Positions 37,724-48,294 of a DNA stretch of 64,000 bases are shown here, piece after piece. The DNA is taken from positions 186,001 through 250,000 of the forward strand of contig NZ_JACHOQ010000002.1 in assembly GCF_014199955.1 (NCBI RefSeq). Reading direction: 5' to 3'. The notes under the pieces were generated by a model, which saw only the letters and a list, made by a program, of their open reading frames with translations, did not search any database and was not told the origin of the DNA. The stretch is from Brevundimonas aurantiaca. GTDB lineage: Bacteria; Pseudomonadota; Alphaproteobacteria; Caulobacterales; Caulobacteraceae. Position 1 is the stretch's first letter. Each line of letters opens with the position of its first letter. Both the position numbers and the translations under genes were made by a program.

Positions 37724-39073
37724 ATGATCAAATCCAGCCTGGCGGCAGGATGCGCGGCGGCGGCCCTGCTTCTGGCCCCCGGCGTCGCCTCGGCGCAAGA
37801 CGCCCAGGCCGCCCTCGAAGCCCGAATCGCTCAGCTCGAAGCCGAGCTGAACGCCCTCAAGTCCGAAGTCGTGGCCGCCCGCACCCAGCAGGCGGCGCAG
37901 CAGCAGGACATCATCCGGCTTGAGACCCGCCCGACGCCCGCGCCGGCGCCTGTCCAACAGGCCGCCGCACCGAGCGACGGTTTCCGGATCGGCGACCACA
38001 CAGTGAAGTTCGGCGGCTTCGTCAAGGTGGACGCCTCGGCCTCCAGCTATTCCGGCGGCGATCCCGCCAATGGCGACGCCCTGCGTGAGTTCCATATCCC
38101 CGGCTCCATCCCCATCGGCGGCGCCGACGAGGATACGGCGACCGACTTCAACGCCCGCCAGACCCGGTTCTGGCTGACGACCGACGGCCTGGTCGGCGGC
38201 CACAAGGTCGGCACGCGGCTGGAGATGGACTTCCAGACCCTGCCCGGCACGGCGGACCAGCGCACCACCAGCCCCGCCAACCCGGCCCTGCGCCGCGCCT
38301 TCGTGACCATCGACAACTGGCTGATCGGCCAGGAGTGGACCAATTTCCAGAACACCGCCGTCCTGCCCGAATCCGCCGACTTCATCGGCGCGGCCGAGGG
38401 CACGGTCTTCGCGCGGCAGGTCCAGGTGCGTTACACGCGCGGTCCCTTCTCTGTTTCTGTGGAAAACCCCGAGACGACCGTGACCCCGTTCGGCGGCGGC
38501 GCGCGGATCATCGCCGATGACAACAGCCTGCCCGACTTCACCGCCCGCTACGCCCTGGCGCGGCCCTGGGGGGATCTGCAGCTCGCCGGTCTGCTGCGTC
38601 AGCTGAAGTACCAGAACCCGTCGACCAGCATCGATTCCACCGCCGCCGGCTGGGGTCTGTCCGCCTCGACCAAGATCAAGGTCGGCGCCAAGGACGATCT
38701 GCGCCTGATGGTGACGGGCGGCGAAGGGATCGGCCGATACGTCGGGCTGAACTTCTCGAACGACGCGGTGCTGGACGCCTCGGGCGAACTGGACGCGATC
38801 GGCGTCGTCGCCGGCTTCGCCGCCTATCGTCACGTCTGGGCGCCCGGCTGGCGCTCCAGCCTGATCTGGTCGGCGCAGTCGGTCGATAATGACACGAGCG
38901 TGACCGGTCTGGCCGTCAACCGGTCGGCCCAGAGCGTCCACGCCAACTTGATCTGGTCGCCGGTTACGGCGTTTGATGTCGGCGCCGAGCTGATGTTCGC
39001 CGACCGCGAAATCGAATCCGGCGCGAGCGGCGACATGACCCGATTGATCCTGTTCGCCAAATACGGATTCTAA
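37724..39073 (+). CDS. DcaP-like trimeric outer-membrane porin
   Basis: Outer-membrane beta-barrel channel for small anions such as carboxylates. 449 residues from the ATG at 37724, which has GGGAGG 7 bases upstream. Seen: signal peptide ending VASAQ, a periplasmic coiled coil (about 26-70, [18 protein letters not shown]), then the barrel starting [11 protein letters not shown] and ending with a C-terminal Phe (FAKYGF) for BAM recognition. It is followed 2 bases later by acs and is divergent from the CrbR-like regulator, so it probably supplies the substrate of the acetate pathway. Confidence 0.92.
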   Translation: MIKSSLAAGCAAAALLLAPGVASAQDAQAALEARIAQLEAELNALKSEVVAARTQQAAQQQDIIRLETRPTPAPAPVQQAAAPSDGFRIGDHTVKFGGFVKVDASASSYSGGDPANGDALREFHIPGSIPIGGADEDTATDFNARQTRFWLTTDGLVGGHKVGTRLEMDFQTLPGTADQRTTSPANPALRRAFVTIDNWLIGQEWTNFQNTAVLPESADFIGAAEGTVFARQVQVRYTRGPFSVSVENPETTVTPFGGGARIIADDNSLPDFTARYALARPWGDLQLAGLLRQLKYQNPSTSIDSTAAGWGLSASTKIKVGAKDDLRLMVTGGEGIGRYVGLNFSNDAVLDASGELDAIGVVAGFAAYRHVWAPGWRSSLIWSAQSVDNDTSVTGLAVNRSAQSVHANLIWSPVTAFDVGAELMFADREIESGASGDMTRLILFAKYGF

Positions 39074-39075
39074 AG

Positions 39076-41028
<1,953 letters not shown>

Positions 41029-41126
41029 TCAGGCCGGACTTGTGCGCCGCGCCCGGCGTCGTCAAAACCGGATCAAGGGGCCGGCTGTAGCGCCGAGGGC
41101 CCCAGTGCTTGGGTGGAGACGATAGG

Positions 41127-42035
41127 ATGACGATCCGGTTCGACGGACAGGTGGCCATTGTGACAGGCGCGGGCGGTGGTCTGGGGCGGCAGCACGCCCT
41201 GGCCCTGGCGGCGCGCGGGGCCAAGGTGGTGGTCAATGATCTGGGCGGCGCCCGCGACGGTTCGGGCGGTTCCGCCACCGCCGCCGAGGCTGTCGTGGCC
41301 GAGATCGAGGCCGCCGGCGGCGAGGCCATGGCCAACGCCGCCTCAGTCACCGACTTCGCCGCCGTTCAGACCATGGTCGAGGCGGCCATGGCGAAATGGG
41401 GCCGGGTCGATCTGCTGGTGAACAACGCCGGGGTCCTGCGCGACAAGAGCTTCGCCAAGATGGAGCTGGAGGACTTCCGCTTTGTCGTGGACGTGCATCT
41501 GATGGGGGCGGTCAACTGCACCAAGGCGGTGTGGGAGATCATGCGCGGCCAGAACTACGGCCGCATCGTCATGACCACCTCGTCCTCGGGTCTGTACGGC
41601 AATTTCGGCCAGTCGAACTATGGGGCGGCCAAGATGGCCTTGGTCGGTCTGATGCAGACCCTGTCGATCGAGGGGGCCAAGAACGACATCCGCGTCAACT
41701 GCCTGGCGCCCACGGCCCATACCCGCATGACGGAAGACCTGGGCGCCGCCCTGCCCCTGGAGGCCCTGGATCCGGCGCTGGTGACGCCGGGTCTGCTGTA
41801 TTTGCTGAGCCGGGACGCGCCGAGCCGCTGTATCCTGGCGGCCGGCGCCGGCGGGTTCGAACGCGCCTATGTGACGCTGACCGAAGGCGTCCACATCTCG
41901 GGCGAGGATGCGCCGGAACAGGTGGCGGCCCAGTTCGACGCCATCTCCGACCGGGCGAAAGAGATCGTGCCGGAGATGGGCGCCGCCCAGGGGATGATCG
42001 AGCTGACCAAGGCCCAGAAGGCGCACGCCTCCTGA
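41127..42035 (+). CDS. SDR-family dehydrogenase, HSD17B4/MFE-2-like hydroxyacyl-CoA type
   Basis: NAD(P)-dependent short-chain dehydrogenase, 302 residues. Seen: TGAGGGLGRQHAL (cofactor Gly motif), VNDLGGARDGSG, NNAGVLRD, catalytic Ser in TTSSSGLYGN and Tyr/Lys in SNYGAAK. The VNDLGG block and overall length match the dehydrogenase part of peroxisomal multifunctional enzyme 2 and bacterial relatives that act on 3-hydroxyacyl-CoA or steroids. Start at the ATG at 41127 with GGAG upstream. It stands between acs and chorismate mutase with no clear operon partner. The substrate is a guess. Confidence 0.9.
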   Translation: MTIRFDGQVAIVTGAGGGLGRQHALALAARGAKVVVNDLGGARDGSGGSATAAEAVVAEIEAAGGEAMANAASVTDFAAVQTMVEAAMAKWGRVDLLVNNAGVLRDKSFAKMELEDFRFVVDVHLMGAVNCTKAVWEIMRGQNYGRIVMTTSSSGLYGNFGQSNYGAAKMALVGLMQTLSIEGAKNDIRVNCLAPTAHTRMTEDLGAALPLEALDPALVTPGLLYLLSRDAPSRCILAAGAGGFERAYVTLTEGVHISGEDAPEQVAAQFDAISDRAKEIVPEMGAAQGMIELTKAQKAHAS

Positions 42036-42053
42036 GCCTTCATGTCGGCGCGG

Positions 42054-42812
42054 TCAGCCGATCGCGCCGACGCAGCCTTCCGCCTCGCCCGGCGTCAGTT
42101 CCGCCTCGGTCAGGGCGATGGTCCAGCCGTGGTGGGTGTTCAGGCCCCAGCGACGAGCGCCGCCGCCGTCGCCGGCGTCTCCGCCGGCGGTGACGACCAC
42201 GCGGCGGCCCTTCGGCAGGGCCGGCGGATCGATCTTGCCGACGGCCAGAGACGTCGGCGTCTCGCCGCCGTAACCGTCGAACACGCTCAGCATCGACCAT
42301 TCACGGCGAAGGCCCATCCACCAGGCGTCCTCGGTATTGATGGCCAGAACGGCCACGCCATGGCCCTCGGCGGCGAAGGCCAGGGCCTTCTGCGGGTCGC
42401 GCACCATCTTGATGTCGGCGGCGGCGCCGAAACGCAACCGGGCGCCGTCATAGGCGCGGGTCGGCTCGATCGGGGCCCAGACCTGGACCTGCAGCCGGCC
42501 CTGACGCGCCAGCCCCCAGCCGACGATCTCACGCCAGAGGTGTTCGACCGCCTCTGCGTTTTCGGGGCGGCACTTGGACAACATCCGCGACAGGACGGTC
42601 TGCTCGCGGTCGGGGCGAAGCTTGGTGTGGGGCCCCGTGGGGGCGTCCTTGGCGCGGCCGACGGTGGCGGCGACGGCGAGACGTTGTTCGAACAGGGCCA
42701 GAATCTGATCGTCAATGGCGTCGATCTCGGCGCGCAGGGCGGCCAGGGCCTGTTGTTCCGGGGTCAGTTCGACCACTTCGGGCCACACTTTCTGGACGTT
42801 GGAATGGGGCAT
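42054..42812 (-). CDS. Chorismate mutase with an extra C-terminal domain
   Basis: Converts chorismate to prephenate, the common step to Phe and Tyr. 252 residues. An AroQ-type helical mutase domain covers about 20-105 (LRAEIDAIDDQILALFEQRL, VGRAK, with the usual Arg and Lys contacts). Residues about 108-252 form a second domain that I cannot name: it contains WAPIEPTRAYDGARLRFG, AVLAINTEDAWWMGL and ends GCVGAIG, with no PDT or ACT motif. The region upstream has no good ribosome-binding site. Instead it carries CGAAAGCC, complementary to the upstream leader frame. Downstream of prephenate dehydratase on the same strand. Confidence 0.9.
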   Translation of the reverse strand: MPHSNVQKVWPEVVELTPEQQALAALRAEIDAIDDQILALFEQRLAVAATVGRAKDAPTGPHTKLRPDREQTVLSRMLSKCRPENAEAVEHLWREIVGWGLARQGRLQVQVWAPIEPTRAYDGARLRFGAAADIKMVRDPQKALAFAAEGHGVAVLAINTEDAWWMGLRREWSMLSVFDGYGGETPTSLAVGKIDPPALPKGRRVVVTAGGDAGDGGGARRWGLNTHHGWTIALTEAELTPGEAEGCVGAIG

Positions 42813-42921
42813 GGGTTCGGGCTTTCGGCAAAAGGGGAATTTCGATGTGCAGGGGCGGACAGCCGCTCTGGTCCAGAGCGGTCGCCGGCGAGACTGTCAG
42901 GGACGAAAAGCGCCCGACGCC

Positions 42922-43023
42922 TCAGCCGGCGTATCGAAAGCCGTAAAAGCCGTAGCCGAAATAGAGGCCGGACACCGCGCGCGAACGGTCGAAGGAAACA
43001 GAAAGAACGCGCTGGCGGGACAT
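42922..43023 (-). CDS. Putative Phe/Tyr-rich leader peptide of chorismate mutase
   Basis: A 33-codon frame from ATG at 43023 to TGA, lying between the prephenate dehydratase stop and the chorismate mutase start. Its last third reads YFGYGFYGFRYAG: seven aromatic residues (four Tyr, three Phe) in eleven positions, plus Phe11 earlier. Amino-acid biosynthesis attenuators use exactly this layout, with codons for the end product near the end of a short untranslatable-looking peptide just before the gene. A promoter candidate lies at 43068-43097. Weak point: only GGAC-type sequence, no clear Shine-Dalgarno, precedes its ATG. Known enteric pheL is unrelated in sequence. Function is inferred. Confidence 0.6.
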   Translation of the reverse strand: MSRQRVLSVSFDRSRAVSGLYFGYGFYGFRYAG

Positions 43024-43042
43024 GGGTCCGGGTCCGGTTATG

Positions 43043-43060
43043 CGGATCGTTCGCGATCCG
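43043..43060 (-). promoter_or_regulatory. Hairpin at the predicted 5' end of the chorismate mutase transcript
   Basis: A perfect 7-bp inverted repeat (CGGATCG and CGATCCG) around a CGAA tetraloop on the minus strand, 20 bases before the leader-peptide ATG and starting about where transcription should begin. No T-run follows, so it is not a terminator. It could stabilise the message 5' end or mark an operator. Confidence 0.4.
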
Positions 43061-43067
43061 AGCGGCC

Positions 43068-43097
43068 TTAAAGCACGCAAAGACCGTGCGCCGTCAA
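43068..43097 (-). promoter_or_regulatory. Candidate promoter for leader peptide and chorismate mutase
   Basis: Minus strand TTGACG, 18 bases, CTTTAA (in context TTGACGG and GCTTTAAG, close to the Caulobacter TTGACGS and GCTANAWC elements). The TTGACG overlaps the prephenate dehydratase stop codon. Spacing is slightly longer than the family consensus. The predicted start lies about 38 bases before the leader ATG. Confidence 0.4.
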
Positions 43098-43669
43098 GCC
43101 CTATCGGCCCCCAGGAGGACGAAACGCGTCCGGTTATCGCTGGAATCCTGAAGATCGTTGCGCAGGATCGACAGGCCATAGACCTCGGCGGCCCCTACCG
43201 GCGCAATGGCCGCCTGGGTCGGATCGCCCGCCTCGGCGACGTCGCGGGCGGCGCCGGCGGTGTCGAAATGCTCGACCACGTTCAGCTTCAGGCCCTTCAG
43301 TGTCCGTTCGCACTGAGCCAGGGCGATGGGGTGGCTGAGCACCCGCTTCAGATCGGCGATGCGCGCGCCGTCCAGTCCCATCAGGGCGTGGCGGATCGGC
43401 CGCCAGGCTTCGGCGACCACGCGAAGGCCGGAGTCGCGCACCAGGGTCGCGGCGGGTTCGACCACGCCGATGGAGGAGTTCTCGACCGGGATCAGGGCGC
43501 AGTCGCAGTCGCCGCCCTTCAGGGCTGCGATGGCCTCGGCGAAGGTCTCGAACGGCACAGCCTCGTCCCAGGGGCGAAGGGCCGTGCAGGCCTCATGACT
43601 GAAGGCGCCGGGCGCGCCCTGATAGGCGACCCGACCGGGGTTGTCGTCTTGCTGTGTTGGCTTGTCCAT
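43094..43669 (-). CDS. pheA: Prephenate dehydratase, catalytic domain only (no ACT domain)
   Basis: Converts prephenate to phenylpyruvate in Phe synthesis. 191 residues from the ATG at 43669, the in-frame start best placed after GGAAG; GTG at 43678 and ATG at 43675 are alternatives. Seen: YQGAPGAFSHEA, CALIPVENSSIGVV, the HPIALAQC block and the TRF catalytic motif in NRTRFVLL. The family usually has 270-290 residues with a C-terminal ACT domain that binds Phe. Here the stop comes ten residues after TRF, and no ACT-like sequence follows in any frame I checked. Feedback inhibition by Phe is therefore probably absent at the enzyme. Confidence 0.93.
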   Translation of the reverse strand: MDKPTQQDDNPGRVAYQGAPGAFSHEACTALRPWDEAVPFETFAEAIAALKGGDCDCALIPVENSSIGVVEPAATLVRDSGLRVVAEAWRPIRHALMGLDGARIADLKRVLSHPIALAQCERTLKGLKLNVVEHFDTAGAARDVAEAGDPTQAAIAPVGAAEVYGLSILRNDLQDSSDNRTRFVLLGADRA

Positions 43670-43870
43670 ATTCATCACTTCCGACGGACCGCCGAAAGCC
43701 TTCCCTTTGCTGGCCGCCGATCAGACGGAGCATAGTTGTCCGAGCCGTGACCGTTTCGCGCCGTATCTGCGGCGCCGCTTTCGTCCCCACAAGCCGAATG
43801 TGATCGTGGGGTGCTTTCGGGCCGCGCATGGTGCGGGTAGCGTCGCAGTTCGCATCTTCCGGAGCCGCTC

Positions 43871-45082
43871 ATGTCCCTCATCACCAGCTCCAACCGTCGG
43901 GCCGTGTTGACGGGCCTGGCGGGAGCCCTTGCAGGCTGCGCGCCGACGCCTGCCGTCCTGCCGACGACAGGGTTCGCCCCGCGCCGGATCGCGCCGATCC
44001 TGATGACGCCCGAGCGGATCATACGCATCACCGTCTGCACCCGTCCTTTTCGCCCGACAGGCCCGCGCCTGAACGTGGAGGCGGTCGGCGAGACCAAGGT
44101 GGTTCACAACTATGGCCACGGCGGCAGCGGCTGGTCTTTGTCCTGGGGCTCCAGCGCTATCGCAGCGCGCAAGGCCATGGCCCTGGCGGGTCTGGCGGGC
44201 GGTCCGCCCGTGGTCGCGGTGATCGGCAGCGGCGCCCTCGGCTTGACGTCGGCGCTCCAGCTTCAGCGCATGGGGGCGCGGGTGACCATCTATGCGCGCG
44301 AACGGGCAGCCTTCACCCGATCCATGCGCGCCACAGGCAGTTGGACGCCGGACAGCCGCATCGCCGACGCTGATCGCGTCGCGGCTGACTTCCCCGCCCT
44401 TTGGGAACAGATGGCGCGCGAGACCTACGCCACTCACCAGACCTATCTGGGGACAGAAGGCGATCCGGTCGTCTTTAGCGACCGCTATATGCTGTCGGGC
44501 GCGGCCGACCTGCCGCGTACGGTCGAACCGCCGCCGATCCTTACCGCGCCTGGGATAAAGCCGATCCGATTCGCCGAATACAGGCTGGACGGGCTGGCGC
44601 CGCGTTCCATCCCCCTCCCCGCCTCCGCCTCGCCCTTTCCGGTGGGGGAGACCCGGATGGTCAGCGCCATGCAGTTCAACGTCGCCGAACTGGCGCACCG
44701 GTTGGAGACCGAGTTTTCGAGCCAGGGCGGCCGGATCGAGACCCGCGCCTTCAACACGCCGACGGATCTGACAGCCCTGCCCGAGAAGATCGTGGTCAAC
44801 TGCACCGGCTATGGCGCAAAGGCTCTGTTCGAGGACAAGGAGATGATCCCCGTGCGCGGCCAGATCGCCTGGCTCGCGCCCCAGCCGGAGGCCAACTACG
44901 GCCTGCATTTCCGGGGCGTGACCGTGCTGTCGCGACCGGACGGCATCGTGGTTCAGGCCACGCGCAATGACATGAACGGCGTCGGCATCGACGACGAGAC
45001 GCCGGACCGGGCCGAGGCGAACGCGACCATCGGCCTCGTCGCCCCGCTGTTTCCGTCGATCAGGCGGCTTCCGACCGGCTGA
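43871..45082 (+). CDS. Permuted D-amino-acid-oxidase-like FAD oxidoreductase, Tat-exported
   Basis: FAD-dependent oxidoreductase of the DAO family, 403 residues. The N-terminus [18 protein letters not shown] looks like a Tat signal with a possible lipobox. The FAD-binding Rossmann motif GSGALG is at residues 119-124, followed by VTIYAR. The block [15 protein letters not shown], which in D-amino-acid oxidases lies close to the C-terminus, is here at residues 80-94, before the Rossmann fold. The order of the fold is therefore circularly permuted compared with classical DAO. The C-terminus (QATRNDMNG) looks complete. The substrate is unknown. Its end overlaps the convergent DAHP synthase by 23 bases. 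Confidence 0.87.
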   Translation: MSLITSSNRRAVLTGLAGALAGCAPTPAVLPTTGFAPRRIAPILMTPERIIRITVCTRPFRPTGPRLNVEAVGETKVVHNYGHGGSGWSLSWGSSAIAARKAMALAGLAGGPPVVAVIGSGALGLTSALQLQRMGARVTIYARERAAFTRSMRATGSWTPDSRIADADRVAADFPALWEQMARETYATHQTYLGTEGDPVVFSDRYMLSGAADLPRTVEPPPILTAPGIKPIRFAEYRLDGLAPRSIPLPASASPFPVGETRMVSAMQFNVAELAHRLETEFSSQGGRIETRAFNTPTDLTALPEKIVVNCTGYGAKALFEDKEMIPVRGQIAWLAPQPEANYGLHFRGVTVLSRPDGIVVQATRNDMNGVGIDDETPDRAEANATIGLVAPLFPSIRRLPTG

Positions 45083-46430
45083 TCCGGCCTGCCTTCAACC
45101 GCTCGGCCACCAGGAAGGCCAGCTCCAGCGCCTGGTCGGCGTTCAGGCGCGGGTCGCAATGGGTGTGATAGCGGTTGGACAGGTCGTCCTCGGTCACGGC
45201 CTGAGCGCCCCCGATGCATTCGGTGACGTTCTGGCCGGTCATCTCCAGATGGACGCCGCCGGGGTGCACCCCTTCCGCCTCCGCCACGTCGATGAAGGTC
45301 CGCACCTCGCTGAGGATCCGGTCGAACGGCCGGGTCTTGTAGCCGTTGCCGGCCTTCAGCGTATTGCCGTGCATCGGGTCAATGGACCAGATCACCTTGC
45401 GGCCCGAGGCCTTCACTTCGCGCATCAGCTTGGGCAGGCGTTCGCCGACCTTGTCGTGACCGAAACGGCCGATCAGGGTCAGTCGGCCCGACACATTGTC
45501 CGGGTTCAGGACGTCGATCAGGGGCAGAAGGTCGTCGGCCGTCATTGTGGGTCCGCACTTCACGCCGATAGGGTTCTTGATCCCCTTCATGAACTCGACA
45601 TGGGCGCCGTCCAGCTGACGCGTGCGTTCGCCGATCCACAGCATATGGGCCGAGGTGTCGAACCATTCGCCCGAACCGCCGTCCAGCCGCGTCAGGGCGC
45701 TCTCGACGTTCAGGAGAAGGGCCTCGTGGCTGGTGAAGACCTCGACCCGGCTCAGATCCGGATGGGTCTCGGGCGTGACGCCGACCGCCTCCATGAAGGC
45801 CAGGGCCTCGGTGATCTTGTCGGCCAGCTCGCGGTACTGGGCGCCGGCGGCGTTGTCGCCCGCAAAGCCCAGGGTCCAGCGATGGATGTTGTACAGGTCG
45901 GCGTAGCCGCCCCCCGCGAAGGCGCGCAGCAGATTCAGGGTCGAGGCCGACTGGTTGTAGGCCCGGATCAGACGCTGGGGGTCGGGCATGCGCTCTTCGG
46001 CCGTGAAGCCCATGCCGTTGATGATGTCGCCGCGGTAGCTGGGCAGTTCGACGCCGTCGATCTCTTCCAGAGGCGAAGAGCGCGGCTTGGCGAACTGGCC
46101 GGCGATCCGCCCCACCTTCACGACCGGCTTGCGCCCCGCGAAGGTCAGGACCACGGCCATCTGCAGGATCAGGCGGAAGGTGTCGCGGATATTGTCGGTC
46201 GAGAACTCCTTGAAGCTCTCGGCGCAGTCGCCGCCCTGGAGCAGGAAGGCCTCGCCCCGCTCGACCTGCGAGAGTTTCGACGTCAGGCGTCGCGCCTCGC
46301 CGGCGAAGACGAGCGGCGGCAGGGCGCGCAGTTCGTCCTCGACCAGGGCCAGGGCTTGCGGGTCTGGATAGTCCGCCGGCATGTGCAGGGCGGTCTTGGT
46401 TCTCCAGCTTTCGGGGGTCCAGCGTGTCAT
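45060..46430 (-). CDS. Class II 3-deoxy-7-phosphoheptulonate (DAHP) synthase
   Basis: First step of the shikimate pathway: phosphoenolpyruvate and erythrose 4-phosphate to DAHP. 456 residues of the class II (plant and actinobacterial) type. Seen: [50 protein letters not shown] and SIDPMHGNT, with metal ligands Cys, His, Glu and Asp in these blocks. Start at the ATG at 46430 ([10 protein letters not shown]); upstream in-frame sequence to 46562 is not conserved-looking. With the prephenate genes 1.4 kb away it forms a loose aromatic cluster. Confidence 0.95.
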   Translation of the reverse strand: MTRWTPESWRTKTALHMPADYPDPQALALVEDELRALPPLVFAGEARRLTSKLSQVERGEAFLLQGGDCAESFKEFSTDNIRDTFRLILQMAVVLTFAGRKPVVKVGRIAGQFAKPRSSPLEEIDGVELPSYRGDIINGMGFTAEERMPDPQRLIRAYNQSASTLNLLRAFAGGGYADLYNIHRWTLGFAGDNAAGAQYRELADKITEALAFMEAVGVTPETHPDLSRVEVFTSHEALLLNVESALTRLDGGSGEWFDTSAHMLWIGERTRQLDGAHVEFMKGIKNPIGVKCGPTMTADDLLPLIDVLNPDNVSGRLTLIGRFGHDKVGERLPKLMREVKASGRKVIWSIDPMHGNTLKAGNGYKTRPFDRILSEVRTFIDVAEAEGVHPGGVHLEMTGQNVTECIGGAQAVTEDDLSNRYHTHCDPRLNADQALELAFLVAERLKAGRISRSEAA

Positions 46431-46643
46431 CCGGCAAGAATAGGGCCTTGCCGCCGCAGGAACAACGAAAAGACGAACAGATATTGCGGCGGAGACCCAA
46501 TTCTCGGCTGGCGGCGCCGGAAAAGGCGCCGTTTTGGCGCGCCCGGACCGTGAAATTTCCACGACATCGCCATCTGGCTCTGGCGTCCTGACAGGGCCGC
46601 CCCATCTCGTCGGAGGGGGCGAACCGTGAGCCGGAGATGCGCC

Positions 46644-46835
46644 ATGACGTCTTACGACCTGACCCTGGACGAGATGCTGTCAGATCCCATCGTGCGTCGG
46701 CTGATGGAGCGCGACGGGGTCGCCGAGGCCGAGGTGCGCGGCCTGTCCGACTATGTGCGGCGGCGGCGAGGCCCGCAGAACCGCTCACCGACGCCCGCGC
46801 GTATCGGCGAGGAGCCGCGCGTCTTCATCGGCTAG
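46644..46835 (+). CDS. Small conserved hypothetical protein (63 aa)
   Basis: 63 residues, soluble, charged. It opens [20 protein letters not shown] and continues [11 protein letters not shown], a pattern (MLSDPIV, xRDGV) I have seen in short uncharacterised alphaproteobacterial proteins. The tail is Arg/Pro-rich. ATG at 46644 with CGGAG 8 bases upstream. It lies divergent from the DAHP synthase and upstream of the aminotransferase on the same strand. Function unknown. Confidence 0.7.
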   Translation: MTSYDLTLDEMLSDPIVRRLMERDGVAEAEVRGLSDYVRRRRGPQNRSPTPARIGEEPRVFIG

Positions 46836-46992
46836 GCCGGCTCGCAAGCTTCTTGCGTAGGAGCGGCGCGAGAGAGGCCGCGTCACAAGTTTTTGGCGGA
46901 TAAAGCCCGTCAGCCTTCATCTTTCTGTTTCATGAAGCGCGCATCGGTGGCATCGCTTGCGCCCCCCTTTCATCTTCCACCCACAAAGACCG

Positions 46993-48210
46993 ATGTCCGA
47001 AGAATTCTATCGCATGAAGCGCCTGCCTCCGTATGTGATCGCGGAGACCAACGCCATGCGAGCCGCCGCCCGTCAGGCCGGTGAGGACGTCATCGACCTC
47101 GGCATGGGCAATCCGGACCTGCCGCCGCCGCCGCACGTCATCGACAAACTATGCGAAGTGGCGCGAAAGCCGGACGCCCACGGCTATTCGGCCTCCAAGG
47201 GCATACCCGGCCTGCGCCGGGCCCAGGCCAACTACTATGGCCGTCGTTTCGGCGTCGATCTGGACCCCGAGACCGAGGTCATCGTCACCATGGGCTCCAA
47301 GGAGGGGCTGGCCAGTCTGGCGACGGCCATCACCGAGCCGGGGGACGTGGTCCTGGCGCCCAACCCCTCCTATCCGATCCACACCTTCGGCTTCATCATC
47401 GCCGGCGCCGCCATCCGCAGCGTGCCGACCACGCCGGATGAACGCTATTTCGAGAGTCTGGAACGGGCCATGGCCTATACGGTGCCGCGCCCCAAGGTTC
47501 TGGTGATGAACTATCCGTCGAACCCGACGGCCGAGACCGTCGACCTGGCCTTCTATGAGCGGGTCGTCGCCTTCGCCAAGGCCAATGACCTCTGGATCAT
47601 CAGCGACCTGGCCTATTCCGAACTCTATTACGACGGCAAGCCGACCGTCTCGATCCTGCAGGTGCCGGGCGCCAAGGACGTGGCGATCGAGTTCACCTCC
47701 CTGTCAAAGACCTACAGCATGGCCGGCTGGCGCATCGGCTTCGCCGTCGGCAATCGCAAGCTGATCGCCGCCATGGCGCGGGTGAAGTCCTATCTCGACT
47801 ACGGCGCCTATACGCCGATCCAGGCGGCCGCTGTCGCGGCCCTGAACGGTCCGCAGGACATCGTGGATCAGAACCGCGCCCTGTATCATCGCCGCCGTGA
47901 CGTCCTGATCGACAGTTTCGCGCGGGCGGGGTGGGACATCCCCAAGCCCGCCGCTTCCATGTTCGCCTGGGCGCCCGTGCCCCCCGCCCTCGCCCACCTG
48001 GGAAGTCTGGAGTTCTCCAAGCAACTGTTGACCCACGCCAAGGTCGCGGTGGCGGCGGGCGTCGGCTACGGCGAGAACGGCGAGGGCTTCGTGCGGATCG
48101 CCCTGGTCGAGAACGAGCATCGGATCCGTCAGGCCGCGCGCAACATCAAGACCTATCTGAAGTCGATGGGCGTCAATGTGCCGCCGGGACGCGACGTGCC
48201 GGACGTCTGA
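46993..48210 (+). CDS. alaC: AlaC-type class I/II aminotransferase (PLP)
   Basis: PLP-dependent aminotransferase making alanine from pyruvate and glutamate, or a close relative. 405 residues. Seen: YVIAETNAMRAAARQAG at the N-terminus, DLGMGNPDLP, APNPSYPIH, NYPSNPTAE, DLAYSELYYDG, the Schiff-base Lys in SLSKTYSMAGWRIGF, and FVRIALVEN near the end. These blocks match AlaC and its LL-DAP-aminotransferase-like relatives better than AspC. The start is ATG at 46993; the ribosome-binding site is weak (AAAGA). A palindromic repeat follows 25 bases after the stop. Confidence 0.9.
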   Translation: MSEEFYRMKRLPPYVIAETNAMRAAARQAGEDVIDLGMGNPDLPPPPHVIDKLCEVARKPDAHGYSASKGIPGLRRAQANYYGRRFGVDLDPETEVIVTMGSKEGLASLATAITEPGDVVLAPNPSYPIHTFGFIIAGAAIRSVPTTPDERYFESLERAMAYTVPRPKVLVMNYPSNPTAETVDLAFYERVVAFAKANDLWIISDLAYSELYYDGKPTVSILQVPGAKDVAIEFTSLSKTYSMAGWRIGFAVGNRKLIAAMARVKSYLDYGAYTPIQAAAVAALNGPQDIVDQNRALYHRRRDVLIDSFARAGWDIPKPAASMFAWAPVPPALAHLGSLEFSKQLLTHAKVAVAAGVGYGENGEGFVRIALVENEHRIRQAARNIKTYLKSMGVNVPPGRDVPDV

Positions 48211-48234
48211 GGATCAGGCTCTCGCTTTAATCTG

Positions 48235-48294
48235 GAGCCTGATTCACGGTTTCGGCGGAATCGCGAAGCGATTCCACTTCAACCGATCAGGCTC
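48235..48294. repeat. 60-base palindromic intergenic repeat (REP/MITE-like)
   Basis: The ends are perfect 9-base inverted repeats, GAGCCTGAT (48235-48243) and ATCAGGCTC (48286-48294). Inside is a second perfect hairpin, GGAATCGC, GAA, GCGATTCC (48257-48275). A further ATCAGGCTC copy at 48213-48221 pairs with the left arm, so the element may be a composite of two units. It ends inside the stop codon region of the small gene at 48294. Its two-level palindrome is typical of mobile-free intergenic repeats. Confidence 0.65.

Noticed and set aside
43785..43811. Inverted repeat CCCCAC and GTGGGG between prephenate dehydratase and the DAO-like gene
   Set aside because: Six bases with a 15-base loop; too weak to call an operator or terminator without conservation.
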